Notes under the pieces: generated by a model | Database searches by the model: none | The model's input: only the letters and a program-made list of their open reading frames with translations | Told to the model about the DNA's origin: nothing | Assembly: GCA_001830835.1 (NCBI GenBank) | Contig: MICJ01000069.1 | Location: forward strand, 1-41,733 | Source: Syntrophobacterales bacterium GWC2_56_13 | GTDB lineage: Bacteria > Desulfobacterota > Syntrophia > Syntrophales > UBA5619 | DNA length: 41,733 nt | Reading direction: 5' to 3' | Shown here: in pieces, positions 30,997 through 38,808 of the stretch | Numbering within the stretch: the first letter of the stretch is position 1 | Layout of the letters: every line of letters starts with the position of its first letter | Made by a program: the position numbers and the translations under genes

Positions 30997-31304
30997 GGTA
31001 TAAAGAGTGTAAAATCTTTTGTGTGAATTCATAAGTGGTCATATTTGACCTTTTTCAACTTTCCCCCGGAAGAATGGATTTCGGTATGGACAACCAACAT
31101 CATTGAACGGCTCAACAAAGAGTTCCGACGTCGTACCAAGGTCATGGAGACCGTGGCCGGAAAGATCGCCTGTTATCGCATCCTGGCCTACATATCTTTG
31201 AAAATGGAGCTTCATTGGAGGTCAAACCCAGTAGGAAAAGTACGTAAGAACTTGCCTTTCTTCAAATAATTGGCCTATGAATATTTTACAAAAAAAAGTT
31301 GACA
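30997..31304 (+). mobile_element. IS256-family deletion remnant with candidate terminal repeats
   Basis: A transposase C-terminus is flanked by sequences that resemble each other in inverted orientation. The left side is TGTAAAATCTTTTGTGTGAA, then TTCATAAG. The right side reads CCTATGAATATTTTACAAAA, then AAAAGTTGACA. Both share a TATGAAT...ACAAAA core. Most of the transposase has been lost. Exact ends are uncertain. The right end supplies the TTGACA of the plus-strand promoter at 31299. Confidence 0.5.
31045..31269 (+). pseudogene. IS256-type (mutator) transposase, C-terminal fragment
   Basis: The remaining frame of about 74 codons encodes WTTNIIERLNKEFRRRTKVM, then ETVAGKIACYRILAYISLKM and ELHWRSNPVGKVRKNLPF. 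The TTN-IERLNKEFRRRT block is the conserved C-terminal signature of IS256-family DDE transposases, which are normally about 400 residues. The catalytic part is missing, so it is inactive. The fragment is on the opposite strand to the ribosomal operon and begins about 100 bases beyond the distal superoperon promoter. Confidence 0.85.
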
Positions 31305-31327
31305 GCACCGGAGTATTTTACTATTAT
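31299..31327 (+). promoter_or_regulatory. Near-consensus sigma70 promoter at the IS end
   Basis: TTGACA (31299-31304), 17-base spacer, TATTAT (31322-31327). Strong by sequence. It overlaps the proposed right end of the IS remnant and points into the decayed region at 31378-31577. Confidence 0.6.
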
Positions 31328-31377
31328 TAACCCATAAATTAACGCTCATTGATTTTCTTGAATGAGAACATTACCGT

Positions 31378-31577
31378 ATGAGCAACGAAAACGATATAAT
31401 GTTTTTGCTCCACGTTATTGATGAATATATCCACAGTATGTCAAAGATTTTTGCTTGAGCGATGCGATTGTGAAGGAAATTGAACGGAAAAGTTTAACGA
31501 GGTCCAACGGTAAATTTCAGCGCGAAATTAATCTCGTGGCCGAAAATATCTACGACGTTGGATATCCAGTTATGTGA
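31378..31577 (+). pseudogene. Unrecognised decayed reading frame
   Basis: An ATG at 31378 opens 26 codons (MSNENDIMFLLHVIDEYIHS, then MSKIFA) ending TGA. In another frame the following bases read YVKDFCLSDAIVKEIERKSL, then TRSNGKFQREINLVAENIYD and VGYPVM, ending at 31577. The two halves look like one gene broken by a frameshift near 31437. I do not recognise the protein, and coding status is uncertain. The stretch 31578-31633 holds only a small inverted motif (CACGCATCTGCGATC...ATCGCTGCGTG). Confidence 0.3.
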
Positions 31578-31633
31578 GGCGTGGGATTCCTTCACGCATC
31601 TGCGATCTTGAACTCAAAATCGCTGCGTGAATT

Positions 31634-31662
31634 TTTACAAACACGTCATTTTTCGTTATAGT
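31634..31662 (+). promoter_or_regulatory. Sigma70-like promoter for the small secreted protein
   Basis: TTTACA (31634-31639), 17-base spacer, TATAGT (31657-31662). It is followed by an approximately 85-base leader that contains an AGGAGG at 31672-31677 in addition to the gene's own site. Confidence 0.6.
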
Positions 31663-31753
31663 ACGAAAGAAAGGAGGTGTGGGAATTTTAATAAGCAAGC
31701 GAACTTGGGGGAGTCAATTAAATCAGGACATAAAAACTTAAACGGAGGAGAAA

Positions 31754-32155
31754 ATGAAAAAAATATTGGTACCGATGATTATCGGTTTAGTGTTTATGCT
31801 GGTACCGGTTTTCGCGATCGGCGCAACTCTTACCGGTTCGATTCAGGGGTTCAACTGCGTGACGCAGGGGAAAATTTGTCCCATTGGGATGGAAGATCCC
31901 GTGATTGCCGTGGAGAATGTGTTTGTGCTCCTTGTTGACGCCGCGAAGTCGGAGTATTATTTTGTTCCCAATGTGGACAGAGGAATCCTTGCCCGGCACA
32001 TCAACCAAACGGTTGCAATCACAGGGACGGTGAACTCGAAAATGAAATCCATCAAGGCATCAGAAATCTCTGTAGCGGGGAAAAAGGTATGGAGTGTTGA
32101 CTTGGAGGATGCTATTTACAAGGACATTATAGGAGTTCCGCCTGCAGCAAAATAA
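31754..32155 (+). CDS. Small secreted protein of unknown function with two cysteines
   Basis: 133 residues with a clear signal peptide (MKKILVPMIIGLVFMLVPVF, cleavage likely after AIGA at residue 24). The mature part has Cys35 and Cys42 in GFNCVTQGKICPIGMEDPV, then short beta-strand-like segments (ENVFVLLVD, YYFVPNVD, INQTVAITGTVN) that suggest an OB-fold-like barrel. I do not recognise the family. GGAGGAG lies 4 bases before the ATG. It has its own promoter and terminator and converges on the CcdA-TlpA gene of the redox cluster, so a periplasmic redox or metal link is possible but unproven. Confidence 0.8.
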   Translation: MKKILVPMIIGLVFMLVPVFAIGATLTGSIQGFNCVTQGKICPIGMEDPVIAVENVFVLLVDAAKSEYYFVPNVDRGILARHINQTVAITGTVNSKMKSIKASEISVAGKKVWSVDLEDAIYKDIIGVPPAAK

Positions 32156-32174
32156 TTCTCACCCGGACGTATAC

Positions 32175-32203
32175 AACCCCCGGCGCACGCCGGGGGTTTT
32201 TTT
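32175..32203 (+). terminator. Rho-independent terminator of the small secreted protein gene
   Basis: A stem CCCCCGGC (32177-32184) with GCCGGGGG (32189-32196), loop of four, and TTTTTTT. It lies 20 bases after the stop codon. Confidence 0.92.
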
Positions 32204-32284
32204 ATGAATCCCTGCCCCTGCACAAGGCTCCACTGCAGTGGTGAACGCGATGGATTCCGTTGCCGTACTTGTAAAGAAACCGAA

Positions 32285-32311
32285 AAATGGCCGGCCTTGA
32301 GAAGAAGCCGG
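32285..32311 (-). terminator. Probable terminator of the thiol-redox operon
   Basis: On the minus strand, CCGGC (32307-32311) pairs with GCCGG (32291-32295), with an inner CTT/AAG extension, followed by CCATTTTTCG. It begins just after the stop of the CcdA-TlpA gene. The stem is short and the T-run is offset, so the call is moderate. Confidence 0.5.
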
Positions 32312-32314
32312 ACT

Positions 32315-33583
32315 TTACAAACCTTGTTTTAAATTTTTTATGAATTCGTCTTTATTGTCCGGCAGGGCCGTTCCCCTGTAAATGATCTCACCTTTCGCGT
32401 TAATGCCGACGTGATGCGGTATTCCCGTGATGCCGTATTTTCCGGTCGTCACCGTTCCCTCCGTATCCAGAAGTATTCCGTAATCGATCTGATTGGATTC
32501 TTTAAATCGTTCGACAAGTTCTGCTGGTTGTTTGTAATTGATGCTGAGCACAGTGATATTTTCCTTTTGCGCCATTTCGGCGAATTGTTTAATCTCCGGC
32601 ACTTCTTTCACACAACCGACGCACCAGGTCGCGAAGAACACCAGCACGATTCCTTTTTCACCTTTAAAACGGCTTAACGTAACCTGATGAGAGCCGTCCA
32701 GCGAAGCAAGGGTGAAGTCTGGGGCCAGATTTTCTGAACGTTTTTCAATCGCCTGGGGTGGCGATTCCGCCGAAGTGTCCGGCTTTGGTGCTTGCGCTGC
32801 GGGTGAGGACGCACTTGCCAGAAGTCGAGTCAGACTCGGAAAATCAGTATGTTGACCCACGAACACAAATAACAGACTCGCAGTGAGGATGATCAATAAA
32901 GCGAAGCCTTTTTTTACAGCCTCCATCCATACGCCTGCTTTGGGAAGTCTGGAAAGGAAGCCGGTAAAGATGCCCGCCAACAGAATCAGGGCCCCCTGGC
33001 CAAACCCGAAGAGAAAAAGCAGAACGCCACCCTTCACAACCTGCAGGGTGTAATCTATGCCGTGCACATTTTTCAGCGTCAGGGCAATCGCTCCCAACGC
33101 GACAGCCAGGATAGGGCCGGTACAAGGACCGACAATTAAACCGCTGACGCCCCCGATCACGAACGCTCCCGATAGTCCTTTACGGTTTGCCGATTTTGCG
33201 TGGAGCCTGGAGAAAAACCTGGGAGTGGGAAAATGAAACACGTCCAGAAGGAAAAGTCCCATTATTAGGTAATACACGGCGATCGCATAAAGAACCAACC
33301 CATTCCCCATGATCGAGCCGAGCGTCCCTCCCACCGCCGCAACGATACCGCCCAGTATAGCGTAAACCGCCGCCAAGCCAGTCACCAGGGAAAGGCTTAA
33401 AAGAAAAGCTCTCAACCGGTTAGCGCCTGCCTGGTGACCGATATACCCGACCGTCAACGGAAGCACCGGATAGGTGCATGGCGTCACAGAGGCGAAAAGT
33501 CCGCCGCTAAACATCAGGAAATAAAGCCCGACGGTATCTTGTCGAAAAGCTTCTTCCAGGAGATGTTGGATTTGTTCGATCAT
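32315..33583 (-). CDS. CcdA/DsbD-like thiol transporter fused to a TlpA-type thioredoxin domain
   Basis: 422 residues. Residues 15-245 are a multi-span membrane domain with paired cysteines in TPCTYP (Cys36) and GPCTGP (Cys154), as in the DsbD core that moves electrons across the inner membrane. A Pro/Ala-rich linker (about 255-282) leads to a TlpA/ResA-like domain with active site WCVGC (Cys321, Cys324) and the cis-proline segment GIPHHVG. It lacks the N-terminal DsbD-alpha domain, so it is a CcdA-TlpA fusion. Likely role: passing cytoplasmic reductant to periplasmic thiol proteins, possibly the two encoded upstream. ATG follows GGAG by 7 bases. Confidence 0.88.
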   Translation of the reverse strand: MIEQIQHLLEEAFRQDTVGLYFLMFSGGLFASVTPCTYPVLPLTVGYIGHQAGANRLRAFLLSLSLVTGLAAVYAILGGIVAAVGGTLGSIMGNGLVLYAIAVYYLIMGLFLLDVFHFPTPRFFSRLHAKSANRKGLSGAFVIGGVSGLIVGPCTGPILAVALGAIALTLKNVHGIDYTLQVVKGGVLLFLFGFGQGALILLAGIFTGFLSRLPKAGVWMEAVKKGFALLIILTASLLFVFVGQHTDFPSLTRLLASASSPAAQAPKPDTSAESPPQAIEKRSENLAPDFTLASLDGSHQVTLSRFKGEKGIVLVFFATWCVGCVKEVPEIKQFAEMAQKENITVLSINYKQPAELVERFKESNQIDYGILLDTEGTVTTGKYGITGIPHHVGINAKGEIIYRGTALPDNKDEFIKNLKQGL

Positions 33584-33764
33584 TTCAAAACTCCAGTAAA
33601 CCCTTTATTGCAAATGACGCCGTTGGACACCCTGCCAGTTATGACCGCCATCACCAGTACCGTGTTCTCTGTCACTCATTAAGAGGTCAGAACCCATCGG
33701 AACAGATGAGTCGGATTTTGGTCATCTGCAATAATACGACAGTTAGGTGAACCTTTATAAGCAC

Positions 33765-34391
33765 TTATTGCCTATTTACTTTTTCAAGGGCCTTTGCGAG
33801 ATCATCAAGGAGCGGCCGTTGATTTATATCATGGACGTCAATATAGGTAATGATGCCCTTCTTGTTGATTACAAACAGGGCTCTCTCAGCTACTCCTTCT
33901 GAACGGAGCACCCCATATTTGGAGGCTACCGCACCATGAGGATAAAAGTCGGAGAGAACAGGAAACCACAATTTTTCATTGGGATTACACATCTGTTTCG
34001 TCCAGGCGTAGAGCGTGGGAATGTTGTCCACCGTAATGCCAAGCAGGATCGCGTCATGTTTATCAAAGAGGTCTTTGGAGATATTGTAGCCCGGCCATTG
34101 GCCAGAGCAAACCGGCGTCCAGGCTGCGGGAACAAAGGAGATGACGACATTCTTCTTGCCCTTGTATTGGCTGAGGGATACCTTGCCGCCCGCAACAGCA
34201 GGAAGGTTAAAATCCGGTGCAACGCCGCCAACTTTTAACTTGGGCAGACTGTCCGTGGGTTTGAGTTTTTCTACCGGATAAATAGATTCCGAAAATCCTC
34301 CTGATTGCCCATAGGCCACGGCAACTCCTGCCACTACCAGAAAAACACTGAGGCACAATAAGTCCATCCACTTCTTTTTCTGTACTCTCAT
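33765..34391 (-). CDS. Exported peroxiredoxin (AhpC/TSA family)
   Basis: 208 residues with an N-terminal signal or anchor segment (WMDLLCLSVFLVVAGVAVAY). Then comes a peroxiredoxin fold: GGVAPDFNLPAV, the peroxidatic cysteine Cys95 in PAAWTPVCSGQWPGY, and ALFVINKKGIITYIDVHDI. The TPVC motif is conserved; a possible second cysteine is Cys135. It would reduce peroxides outside the cytoplasm. It is 10 bases downstream of the CPHC protein, so they are co-transcribed. The 181-base gap to the CcdA-TlpA gene contains nothing I recognise. Confidence 0.87.
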   Translation of the reverse strand: MRVQKKKWMDLLCLSVFLVVAGVAVAYGQSGGFSESIYPVEKLKPTDSLPKLKVGGVAPDFNLPAVAGGKVSLSQYKGKKNVVISFVPAAWTPVCSGQWPGYNISKDLFDKHDAILLGITVDNIPTLYAWTKQMCNPNEKLWFPVLSDFYPHGAVASKYGVLRSEGVAERALFVINKKGIITYIDVHDINQRPLLDDLAKALEKVNRQ

Positions 34392-34401
34392 TTCTTACCT
34401 C

Positions 34402-35016
34402 CTATTTTAATCCTGACAACTTAATGATCTCCGTCAGAAACTGCTGAGTGTCCTGAAAGCCACCCTCTTCAAAATAGAACCGTTTCTGGGTTCCCTTGCC
34501 GTTCACCTTAATCCCGATATATGTGGGCGTACCTCTAACGCCAAGCATTTTAGAAATTTCCATGTTCTCGTCAGGAATAAGAGGAAATGGCACTTTGTAC
34601 CTCTTCCTGTAAGAGTCGACCTCATAAATACTATTGTTAACGCCGATTCCGATCATCTTTATCTTTTCTTTCATATCAGGGCGTTCTTGTATCTTCTTAT
34701 AGAGTTCGTTTACCTGAGATGCTGTTCGCTGGCAATGGGGGCAATAAAAGCTAAAGACCTCGATGATCAGAACCTGGGCTTTTATTTGTCCTATTTTGAA
34801 ATTTCCGGTCCCGGAAAGTCCCAGGTAACTCTTTTCCCGCTCACTTCCAGGCATGGGAAGCTCGAATACCGGGATGTTCGTATTGTTGCCTGGATCCGAT
34901 TTCACCTGATTACCAAGGACCGTGATAGCTTCAGACCCCAGAGAAGCACTTTCGGACAAAAGCGAGGCAAACAAGATAAACAGAATAAAAACCATCCGTT
35001 TTTTGTTTTTCTCCAT
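34402..35016 (-). CDS. Exported thioredoxin-like protein with CPHC active site
   Basis: 204 residues from the ATG at 35016 with GGAG 8 bases upstream. A signal peptide (KKRMVFILFILFASLLSESA) is followed by a thioredoxin-like domain. It has IEVFSFYCPHCQRTASQVNE (Cys92, Cys95) and the cis-proline RGTPTYIG. CPHC is the DsbA-type dithiol, but the small domain and TlpA-like layout leave oxidase versus reductase open. First gene of the redox operon, behind a strong promoter. Confidence 0.85.
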   Translation of the reverse strand: MEKNKKRMVFILFILFASLLSESASLGSEAITVLGNQVKSDPGNNTNIPVFELPMPGSEREKSYLGLSGTGNFKIGQIKAQVLIIEVFSFYCPHCQRTASQVNELYKKIQERPDMKEKIKMIGIGVNNSIYEVDSYRKRYKVPFPLIPDENMEISKMLGVRGTPTYIGIKVNGKGTQKRFYFEEGGFQDTQQFLTEIIKLSGLK

Positions 35017-35068
35017 GATGGATTCTCCTTTTAATTTTGACAATAAACAACACCCTTCCTTTAATTAC

Positions 35069-35097
35069 ATAGTAAGTAGCGGATCATCATATGTCAA
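35069..35097 (-). promoter_or_regulatory. Near-consensus sigma70 promoter of the redox operon
   Basis: TTGACA (35092-35097), 17-base spacer, TACTAT (35069-35074) on the minus strand, about 50 bases before the CPHC gene start. Confidence 0.75.
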
Positions 35098-35154
35098 GAT
35101 TATCTGAATGAAAATTGATCATGATAATGGAGGGGAAGCAAACAACGAATCCCA

Positions 35155-35571
35155 CTAACCGTCAAACTTCGGCAGGGGAATCTTTATGAACTGGACGCCC
35201 TCTTCCAGCAGCATTTCTTCTTCGCTCCGGGTTGTGGTTCCCCTGATATCTCTTCTCTCTTCTTCCCCATGATGAATCCGAAGGGCGACTTCTGTGAACT
35301 TCTCGCCCACGTCATCAAAGTGCTTGTGAATATATTCCTGAAATTCCCGGAGGATCTTGAGAGGAGAAACCTCTGTCTTCGGTTTCTCCGAAACCGAACG
35401 GGCCTCTCGCCCCATGATCGCCACGGAAGAAGGAACCAGTGTCACATCGGCAATCCCGCATACCGGACACGCAATGAGTCTCTCCGCCTTCTGTTCTTCG
35501 AAGGCCCCCCTATCCTTGAACCACCCCTCGAATTTATGGCCGTCCTGGCATCTCAGATCATAGATGATCAC
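35155..35571 (-). CDS. DUF1178 family protein
   Basis: 138 residues from the GTG at 35571 (VIIYDLRCQDGHKFEGWFKD, Val read as Met). I recognise the family by this start, by CxxC in ERLIACPVCGIADVTLVPSS, and by the C-terminal HHGEEERRDIRGTTTRSEEE. The function is unknown; the cysteines suggest zinc binding. An upstream extension of 99 open codons crosses the tRNA-Pro promoter and is not family-like, so I reject it. GGGAG lies 7 bases before the GTG. Confidence 0.85.
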   Translation of the reverse strand: MIIYDLRCQDGHKFEGWFKDRGAFEEQKAERLIACPVCGIADVTLVPSSVAIMGREARSVSEKPKTEVSPLKILREFQEYIHKHFDDVGEKFTEVALRIHHGEEERRDIRGTTTRSEEEMLLEEGVQFIKIPLPKFDG

Positions 35572-35802
35572 GGTCTTTCTCCCGGAAATCAGTTTCAGGG
35601 GGATTTTACCATGCCGACACACAAAATACAACCCGACTTTCAGTTCTTTTATAGGTCGGGATTGACAACGATGACCAGGCATGTATGGGGCTGTCGCTAT
35701 CAAACGCCCGGCAATGCCGCTCGATACCGGACGACCACCCTCCGCTGGAATTCCACCAAAAAATAGGATAGTCAAGATTTCTTCGGCATCTGAAAAAAAT
35801 GA

Positions 35803-35831
35803 TGGACATTTCATCCCGAATTGGTTATAAA
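35803..35831 (+). promoter_or_regulatory. Promoter of tRNA-Pro
   Basis: TGGACA (35803-35808), 17-base spacer, TATAAA (35826-35831), with the mature tRNA 5' end only 10 bases further. Confidence 0.65.
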
Positions 35832-35840
35832 GAGCGCCGT

Positions 35841-35917
35841 CGGGATGTGGCCCAGCTTGGTAGGGCACTGCGTTCGGGACGCAGGAGTCGCGCGTTCAAA
35901 TCGCGCCATCCCGACCA
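35841..35917 (+). tRNA. tRNA-Pro (anticodon CGG)
   Basis: Acceptor CGGGATG/CATCCCG, anticodon arm CTGCG TTCGGGA CGCAG, T-arm GCGCG TTCAAAT CGCGC, encoded CCA, then TTTTTTT as a likely terminator tract. The only plus-strand RNA gene here. The 125 bases after it contain a copy of the motif TACGTAAAAAGTCC (35970-35983), related to one upstream of secE. Confidence 0.96.
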
Positions 35918-36027
35918 TTTTTTTACATGCCCCCTCAGCCCCTCGGCAGGAATCTTGCGTGTTTCATTCTTGACGGCTACGTAAAAAGTCCAAGACCATT
36001 GCCCCTATTAACCTGAGTAGTTACCCT

Positions 36028-36051
36028 GCCGGATATCCCGAACTATCCGGC
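36028..36051 (-). other. Hairpin overlapping the pilC stop codon
   Basis: Arms GCCGGATA and TATCCGGC with an 8-base loop overlap the end of pilC. No T-run follows on the minus strand, so it may stabilise the mRNA 3' end or mark Rho-dependent termination rather than act as an intrinsic terminator. Confidence 0.5.
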
Positions 36052-37251
36052 GGCCGCGGCCATCTGGAAGATAGGCAGATACATGGCGATGATCATCCCG
36101 CCGACCACGCCTCCCAGAAAAACCATCATGAAGGGTTCCAGCAGGGCCGTCATCGCGCCAACCGCTGCATCCACTTCATCGTCGTAGAAATCGGCGATTT
36201 TGGTGAGCATCGTATCCAGGGCGCCCGTCGCCTCTCCGACGGCGATCATCTGCACCACCATGGCCGGGAAGATGTTCGCTTCCATCAGGGGTTCGGCGAT
36301 TGTCTTCCCTTCGCCGATGCTCTGTCTCGTTTTCACGAGGGCGTTTTCGATGATCTTGTTCCCTGCGGTCCTGCTGACGATTCCGAGTCCTTCCATGATC
36401 GGCACCCCGCTCGACATCATCGTGGAAAGGGTCCTCGTGAACTTGGCCACGGCCACCTTCTTCAACAGAGGGCCAAAAACCGGCGATTTCAGGATGAGGG
36501 CGTCGACGACGAGCTTCCCCTGCTCGGTCTTGTAATACCTTTTAAACCCAAAGAAGAGTGCGACCAGCCCGGCGCCCACATAGAGAAAGTAATGCTGGGC
36601 GAACTGACTGGCATCCACCAGAAACTGGGTTGGCCCGGGCAGGGCGGAGCCCATTCCTTCAAACATCGTCTGGAAGACCGGAATCACTTTCAGCAACAGG
36701 ACGGCCACAACGCCGATGGAGATGACGAGGACGCTGGCCGGATAGGTCATGGCTCCCTTGACCTTGCTTTTGAGTTTCATGGCCTTCTCCATGTAGCCCG
36801 ACAGGCGCTGGAGAATAACGTCCAGGATGCCGCCACTCTCCCCTGCCGCCACCAGATTCACGAAGAGATCATCGAAAACATCAGGATATTTTCTGAGGGC
36901 ATCGGTGAGCGTGGAGCCGCCCTCGATATCTTCCTTGATGGCGCCGATCATCTTGGAAAAAGTCTTGTTCTGCTCCTGTTTCCCGAGCAGATCGAGGCAC
37001 TGGATCAGGGGGAGGCCCGCATTAATCATGGTGGCAAAGATCCGGGCAAAAATCACCACATCCTTCTCCTTGACCTTCTGCTTCAGAAAGGGCAGATACT
37101 CCAGGAGATCCTTCGGTTTCTTCTTGACGCTGATGGATTTATATCCCTGCCGGCGGAGTTGGGCCCGGATGGCTGCTTCATCGGCGCCATCGAGCTCGCC
37201 TTTTCTGGTTTCGCCTTTTCTCGTTTCCGCACTCCAGATGAATATCGGCAT
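36043..37251 (-). CDS. pilC: Type IV pilus / type II secretion inner-membrane platform protein
   Basis: GspF/PilC family, 402 residues from the ATG at 37251 with AAGGA upstream. Two T2SF domains are visible: FARIFATMINAGLPLIQCLD...FDDLFVNLVAAGESGGILD (about residues 70-195) and KFTRTLSTMMSSGVPIMEGL...QMIAVGEATGALDTMLTKIA (about 270-395). Membrane segments are at about 170-190, 215-240 and 375-395. The N-terminus repeats TRKGE twice in a row (an 11-base identity at 15-base spacing). It starts 2 bases after rlmB; no other pilus gene is in the window. Confidence 0.92.
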   Translation of the reverse strand: MPIFIWSAETRKGETRKGELDGADEAAIRAQLRRQGYKSISVKKKPKDLLEYLPFLKQKVKEKDVVIFARIFATMINAGLPLIQCLDLLGKQEQNKTFSKMIGAIKEDIEGGSTLTDALRKYPDVFDDLFVNLVAAGESGGILDVILQRLSGYMEKAMKLKSKVKGAMTYPASVLVISIGVVAVLLLKVIPVFQTMFEGMGSALPGPTQFLVDASQFAQHYFLYVGAGLVALFFGFKRYYKTEQGKLVVDALILKSPVFGPLLKKVAVAKFTRTLSTMMSSGVPIMEGLGIVSRTAGNKIIENALVKTRQSIGEGKTIAEPLMEANIFPAMVVQMIAVGEATGALDTMLTKIADFYDDEVDAAVGAMTALLEPFMMVFLGGVVGGMIIAMYLPIFQMAAAAG

Positions 37252-37253
37252 AA

Positions 37254-37994
37254 CTAAGATCCTTTCCCCCACTTTCTGAGAATCTCATAAAGGATGACCC
37301 CTGTCGCAACCGAAACATTTAGGGAAGCTACCTGTCCCCGCATGGGAATGGAGATCAGGAAATCACACTTCTTCCGGATCAGAGGTCGGATGCCCCGTCC
37401 CTCGCTTCCCATGACGAGACCGATATGACCTTCGTAGTCCGGCGAATGGATATTCAGCTCGGACGAAGCATCGGCGCCATAGATCCAGAATCCTCTCTCT
37501 ATCAGATATTCGATGGTACGAACCAGATTGACCACCATCGCCGTAGGCAGGTACTGAACCGCCCCCGCGGATGCCTTGGCAACGGAAGCGGTCACGGAGG
37601 CGGCCCTGCTTTCCGGGATGATGATACCGTTCGCCCCGCAGCAGTGGGCGGTCCTGACGATCGAACCGAGGTTCTGAGGATCGGTGACACTGTCCAGCAG
37701 GACGACCAAATTGTACTTGGATGCACTGTGACGATTGGCAATGATATCATCGACGGTGGCGTATGCATGTTCATGGCAGAGTCCCACAACCCCCTGGTGG
37801 ACCCCGCGGGGCGCCAGTTTTTCCACCCGGGCCCGCCCGCAGATTTCCACGGGTACCGCGTGTTCCGCGGCGAGTTTCAAGATCTTCTGCACCGCCTCTC
37901 CTTCCCGTCCCTCTGCGACGACAATTTTTTCCAGCATCGCCGGATGGGAAAGAAAAATCTCCAGAAGAGGGTTGATGCCGTAGATCACCTGCAT
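37254..37994 (-). CDS. rlmB: 23S rRNA (guanosine-2'-O-)-methyltransferase RlmB
   Basis: SpoU/TrmH-family enzyme, 246 residues from the ATG at 37994 (MQVIYGINPLLEIF) with GGAGGG 5 bases upstream. The N-terminal substrate-binding domain ends near VGLCHEHAY. The knotted SAM domain carries VVLLDSVTDPQNLGSIVRTA, VMGSEGRGIRPLIRKKCD and IPMRGQVASLNVSVATGVIL, the three family motifs. The open frame extends 51 codons upstream into pyrF but is not conserved-looking. Confidence 0.93.
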   Translation of the reverse strand: MQVIYGINPLLEIFLSHPAMLEKIVVAEGREGEAVQKILKLAAEHAVPVEICGRARVEKLAPRGVHQGVVGLCHEHAYATVDDIIANRHSASKYNLVVLLDSVTDPQNLGSIVRTAHCCGANGIIIPESRAASVTASVAKASAGAVQYLPTAMVVNLVRTIEYLIERGFWIYGADASSELNIHSPDYEGHIGLVMGSEGRGIRPLIRKKCDFLISIPMRGQVASLNVSVATGVILYEILRKWGKGS

Positions 37995-38043
37995 AATATC
38001 CCTCCATTTTGGTCGCCCCCGGAAGCAGCCGCCGCGGTAGATG

Positions 38044-38808
38044 CTATCTGCCGTTCCTGGACGCAAGACCCCTGACAATCTCCCCGACGATCTCATCCGC
38101 CTCGCCCGCGGGATCCGCGGCCTGCCGGATCGGCCTCCCCACCACAAGGTAGTCGGCGCCGCAACCTATGGCTTCGCAGGGCGCCACGATCCGCTTCTGA
38201 TCATCGCCCGCCACCTCTTTTTTCGCCCCGCGTATGCCGGGGGTCACGATCACAAACTCCCGGCCGCAGGCCTTCCGGATGGCGGTGGCATCCTCGGCCG
38301 AGGCCACGACCCCCGATACACCGGCATCCTGGGCAAGACGCGCGAGATTGAGCGCCGTCTCCCCGGTTCCCCCGCTGAACCCCATGGTTCTCAGATCGCC
38401 GTCATTCAGACTGGTCAGCACAGTGACCGCCAGGACAATCGGCCCGGGTTTTCCACGCTTTTCGGCAAACCGAAGTACGGCGCTGACCGTCTCCATCATC
38501 ATCCGCCTTCCGCCGAGGGCGTGAAGGTTGAACATGGCCACCCCGAGATCAGCGGCCGCTTCCGCCGCCCGGGCAACCGTATTGGGGATGTCATGGAACT
38601 TCAGATCCAGAAAGACCTTTCCGCCGCGGGAATGAATCTGCCGGACAATCTCAGTACCGTACCGGATAAACGACTCCTTTCCCACCTTGAACAGACCGAC
38701 GTGATCGTACAGACGATCCACCCAGGAAAGCGCATCATCCAGTCCGCCACCGACGTCAAGGGCAAAAATCAATCTTTCCCGCGGAGGTTTATTCGGTGTA
38801 TTCATCAT
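38044..38808 (-). CDS. pyrF: Orotidine 5'-phosphate decarboxylase
   Basis: Converts OMP to UMP in pyrimidine synthesis. About 254 residues from the ATG at 38808. The catalytic motif [11 protein letters not shown] follows [32 protein letters not shown] and [15 protein letters not shown] complete the TIM-barrel signatures. The start overlaps the end of rpoZ, so translation is probably coupled; the exact ATG of two adjacent is undecided. Confidence 0.94.
   Translation of the reverse strand: MMNTPNKPPRERLIFALDVGGGLDDALSWVDRLYDHVGLFKVGKESFIRYGTEIVRQIHSRGGKVFLDLKFHDIPNTVARAAEAAADLGVAMFNLHALGGRRMMMETVSAVLRFAEKRGKPGPIVLAVTVLTSLNDGDLRTMGFSGGTGETALNLARLAQDAGVSGVVASAEDATAIRKACGREFVIVTPGIRGAKKEVAGDDQKRIVAPCEAIGCGADYLVVGRPIRQAADPAGEADEIVGEIVRGLASRNGR

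Noticed and set aside
33584-33764. Second transposon remnant in the gap between the peroxiredoxin and CcdA-TlpA genes
   Set aside because: No recognisable transposase fragment or terminal repeat; only a weak AGATGA/TCATCT pair.
35572-35868. 99-codon N-terminal extension of the DUF1178 gene
   Set aside because: It runs antisense through the tRNA-Pro promoter and into the 5' end of tRNA-Pro and carries no family motif; the GTG at 35571 starts exactly at the conserved IIYDLRC.
37995-38147. 51-codon N-terminal extension of rlmB
   Set aside because: Arg/Gly-rich and overlapping pyrF; the ATG at 37994 has a good ribosome-binding site and the family start.
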